A stretch of 64,000 bases of DNA from NCBI RefSeq assembly GCF_900104535.1, contig NZ_LT629710.1, positions 1,302,001 to 1,366,000 on the forward strand, given 5' to 3'. The translations under genes and the position numbers were made by a program. A model generated the notes under the pieces. It was not told the origin of the DNA. It worked only from the letters and a program-made list of their open reading frames with translations, and did not search any database. Each line of letters begins with the position of its first letter. The stretch's first letter is position 1. This document shows, in pieces, positions 62,517 through 64,000 of the stretch. The DNA is from Nakamurella panacisegetis. Lineage in GTDB: Bacteria > Actinomycetota > Actinomycetes > Mycobacteriales > Nakamurellaceae.

Positions 62517-63875
62517 TCAGTACCGGATGAGGCCGTCGCATTTCGGCCACTTCAGGTACGGGCAGCCGCCGAGGTTGGACTGGTGGTTCTGCAGCGCCTT
62601 GAGCACGGCCGGATCCTGAGCGTTCATCCAATCGACCAGATCGCGGAACGGGACGCAGTGCACGCCGGTCTTGCCGCACTCGGCCAACGCGAAGTTACCG
62701 ACCGCGTTCGAGTATGCATTGTTGTTCCAGTCGTTGAAGTGGTTTCCGATGATCAGCGGCTCGTTGACGCCGTCGGTCTGAGCCGCCTTCAGCATGTCCT
62801 CGTAGGTGGCGAGCACCTGCGCGGAGTCGGCTGCGCTCTTGGCCGGGGACGGAGCGGCCCCGCCGGCCACGGTGTCCGGCTCCTGCTGGGCGTAGAAGTT
62901 GTAGTCCATGGTGATCTGCGGGTGTCCCGTGCCATGCATGGGGAACTCGCTCATCCCCATTTCCCAGATCTTGCCGTCCGCGCTCTTCACCGGCCAGGAC
63001 AGTCCGGTGCGGGTGAACGAGCTGTCGTAGTCCATCCCGTGCGCCTCGAGCGCCGGGTACAGGTCCGCCTTGTGGCCGGTCAGACACGGGGTCCGCTCGC
63101 CCTTGATCTCCGCCGCCGCGATATTCAACTTGGCGGTGATTCCGTTGTTCACGTCGACGTTCCTGACCAGCGAGAAGAACTGATCGAGTTCATTGTTCCA
63201 GTCCGAGGAATCCCATTGATTCCCACCCGGCACGTTGTCGTCACAGAAATGTCCGTTGAAATGTGTGCCGACCTCATTGCCGAGGGAGATCGATTTGTTC
63301 AGATTGTTGATCTCGACCGGGATGTCCGAGGGGGCATCCCACGGAATGGAGGACTTACCGGTGGCGTGCCCGGGCCCGGTGTACTTGTCCTTGGTCGCGT
63401 CGCTGAGCATGTAGGTCCCGGAGAGGAATCCGGTGAAGTGCAGCGGGACCTTCTGCATGATGCCGAACCAGTACTGCCACTTGGCGTCCCAGCCGGTGCC
63501 GTCGAAGCTGAAGACGATGAACTGCGGCGCCTTCTCCCCCCGCTTCAACTTCGTGATCTTGAACCCATCAGGCTCCGTGCCACCGGCCGGAACACCGCCG
63601 TTGTCGTTCGCCGGCACCCCTGACGCGGGAACACCGGGGTTGGCGGACGAGCCGGTCGAGCCGCGGCCGGACGTCTGACCGGCCGTCGGGGCGGCGGCGG
63701 ACCCAGCCCCCGGGGACCCGGAACTCGAGGCGTGACCGGGAGCCGTCACCTGTCGGGTGACCGTTGCGACGGCGCCGCCACTGCCGCCGGTGCACGCGGT
63801 CAGCAGCAACGTGCCCACGGCGACCAGGGACAGCACGACGACCCGACGCCGGGTGACGCGCGAACGATTCCGCAA
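62517..63875 (-). CDS. NodB-like polysaccharide deacetylase-type lipoprotein, paralogue
   Basis: A protein of 452 residues. The start is the rare TTG 63875, six bases after AAGGAG and with no better codon nearby. The signal peptide ends in LLTAC (Cys28), then a Gly/Ser/Ala-rich linker to about residue 110. The core is collinear with the downstream gene: PQFIVFSFDGTGWDAKWQYWFGIMQKV, EVGTHFNGHFCDDN, EIKGERTPCL, DYDSSFTR.GLSWP, NHFNDWNNNAYSNAVGNF. A C-terminal tail with two extra Cys (GGCPYLKWPKC) is absent from its paralogue. The pair clearly arose by tandem duplication. Confidence 0.72.
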   Translation of the reverse strand: MRNRSRVTRRRVVVLSLVAVGTLLLTACTGGSGGAVATVTRQVTAPGHASSSGSPGAGSAAAPTAGQTSGRGSTGSSANPGVPASGVPANDNGGVPAGGTEPDGFKITKLKRGEKAPQFIVFSFDGTGWDAKWQYWFGIMQKVPLHFTGFLSGTYMLSDATKDKYTGPGHATGKSSIPWDAPSDIPVEINNLNKSISLGNEVGTHFNGHFCDDNVPGGNQWDSSDWNNELDQFFSLVRNVDVNNGITAKLNIAAAEIKGERTPCLTGHKADLYPALEAHGMDYDSSFTRTGLSWPVKSADGKIWEMGMSEFPMHGTGHPQITMDYNFYAQQEPDTVAGGAAPSPAKSAADSAQVLATYEDMLKAAQTDGVNEPLIIGNHFNDWNNNAYSNAVGNFALAECGKTGVHCVPFRDLVDWMNAQDPAVLKALQNHQSNLGGCPYLKWPKCDGLIRY

Positions 63876-64000
63876 ACCAAGCTCCTTCGACGATCCACGA
63901 TCACTTCACGAACCCACCCGACAGCTCAGGTCTGCCCCGTCGTCCGATCACGCCGGACGAAGGAAGACGTGTGCCGGGCCTGTCGGTTCCCTGTGTCCGA
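63876..64000. other. Upstream region of the lipoprotein pair
   Basis: No gene is supported in these last 125 bases. TCGTCCG (63940-63946) and CGGACGA (63954-63960) form a 7-bp dyad with a seven-base centre, a possible operator or hairpin. The promoter of the lipoprotein genes should lie here or just off the window. Confidence 0.4.

Overview
The window is high-GC DNA with dense actinobacterial gene organisation: 4-bp ATGA/GTGA overlaps, many GTG starts, several leaderless-looking starts, and DUF1707, TerD and PPOX-type proteins. It fits a free-living soil-type actinomycete. A Nakamurella-like or related lineage is my guess; no rRNA or other phylogenetic marker is present to settle it. I see no phage, insertion sequence, CRISPR array or tRNA.

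Layout. (1) 1-6970: amine and amino-acid catabolism. A cut-off PotD-like polyamine-binding lipoprotein, an Lrp/AsnC regulator, a class III transaminase, a PuuB-like FAD oxidase, an AbiEi/DUF559-type protein, a 2,2-dialkylglycine decarboxylase-like enzyme and a small zinc-ribbon protein. (2) 7183-12567: a TetR-led operon (D-amino-acid aldolase/deaminase-like, aldonolactone oxidase-like, HAD phosphatase) divergent from an MFS carrier. (3) 12551-28461: sixteen genes on the minus strand that break urate down. They comprise allantoinase, allantoicase, an NCS1 permease, allantoin racemase-like, GntR, OHCU decarboxylase, HIU hydrolase, uricase, malate synthase, a DUF6986 protein and ureABCFGD. Together they carry urate to urea, ammonia and glyoxylate, and glyoxylate into malate. 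A purine-type phosphoribosyltransferase lies next to the island on the other strand.

(4) 29163-37679: galactoside use, with GH36 alpha-galactosidase, a DeoR regulator, GH42 beta-galactosidase and a CUT1 ABC transporter without its own ATPase. (5) 37998-48202: housekeeping and stress genes: serS, a minimal zincin, a PfkB kinase, a three-gene TerD operon, a DUF1707 protein, a histidine phosphatase, pheA and a small P-loop protein. (6) 48393-60494: a two-operon sugar locus with two LacI regulators, two class I aldolases, a Gfo/Idh/MocA dehydrogenase, a LacC/FruK-type kinase, a ManA-like isomerase, an FGGY kinase and a complete ribose/fructose-type ABC importer. A shared GACAACG(C/T)TGTC operator lies in front of both operons. 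The substrate is unknown, and this is the best candidate here for an undescribed pathway. (7) 60596-64000: a PPOX-type flavoprotein and two tandem NodB-like lipoproteins.

Non-coding structure is unusually rich. There is a two-copy dispersed element with inverted ends, a 20-bp tandem array, a 19-bp array that reverses orientation about a centre, a 30-bp repeat translated in frame inside uricase, and a 19-bp-stem hairpin before the AbiEi-type gene.
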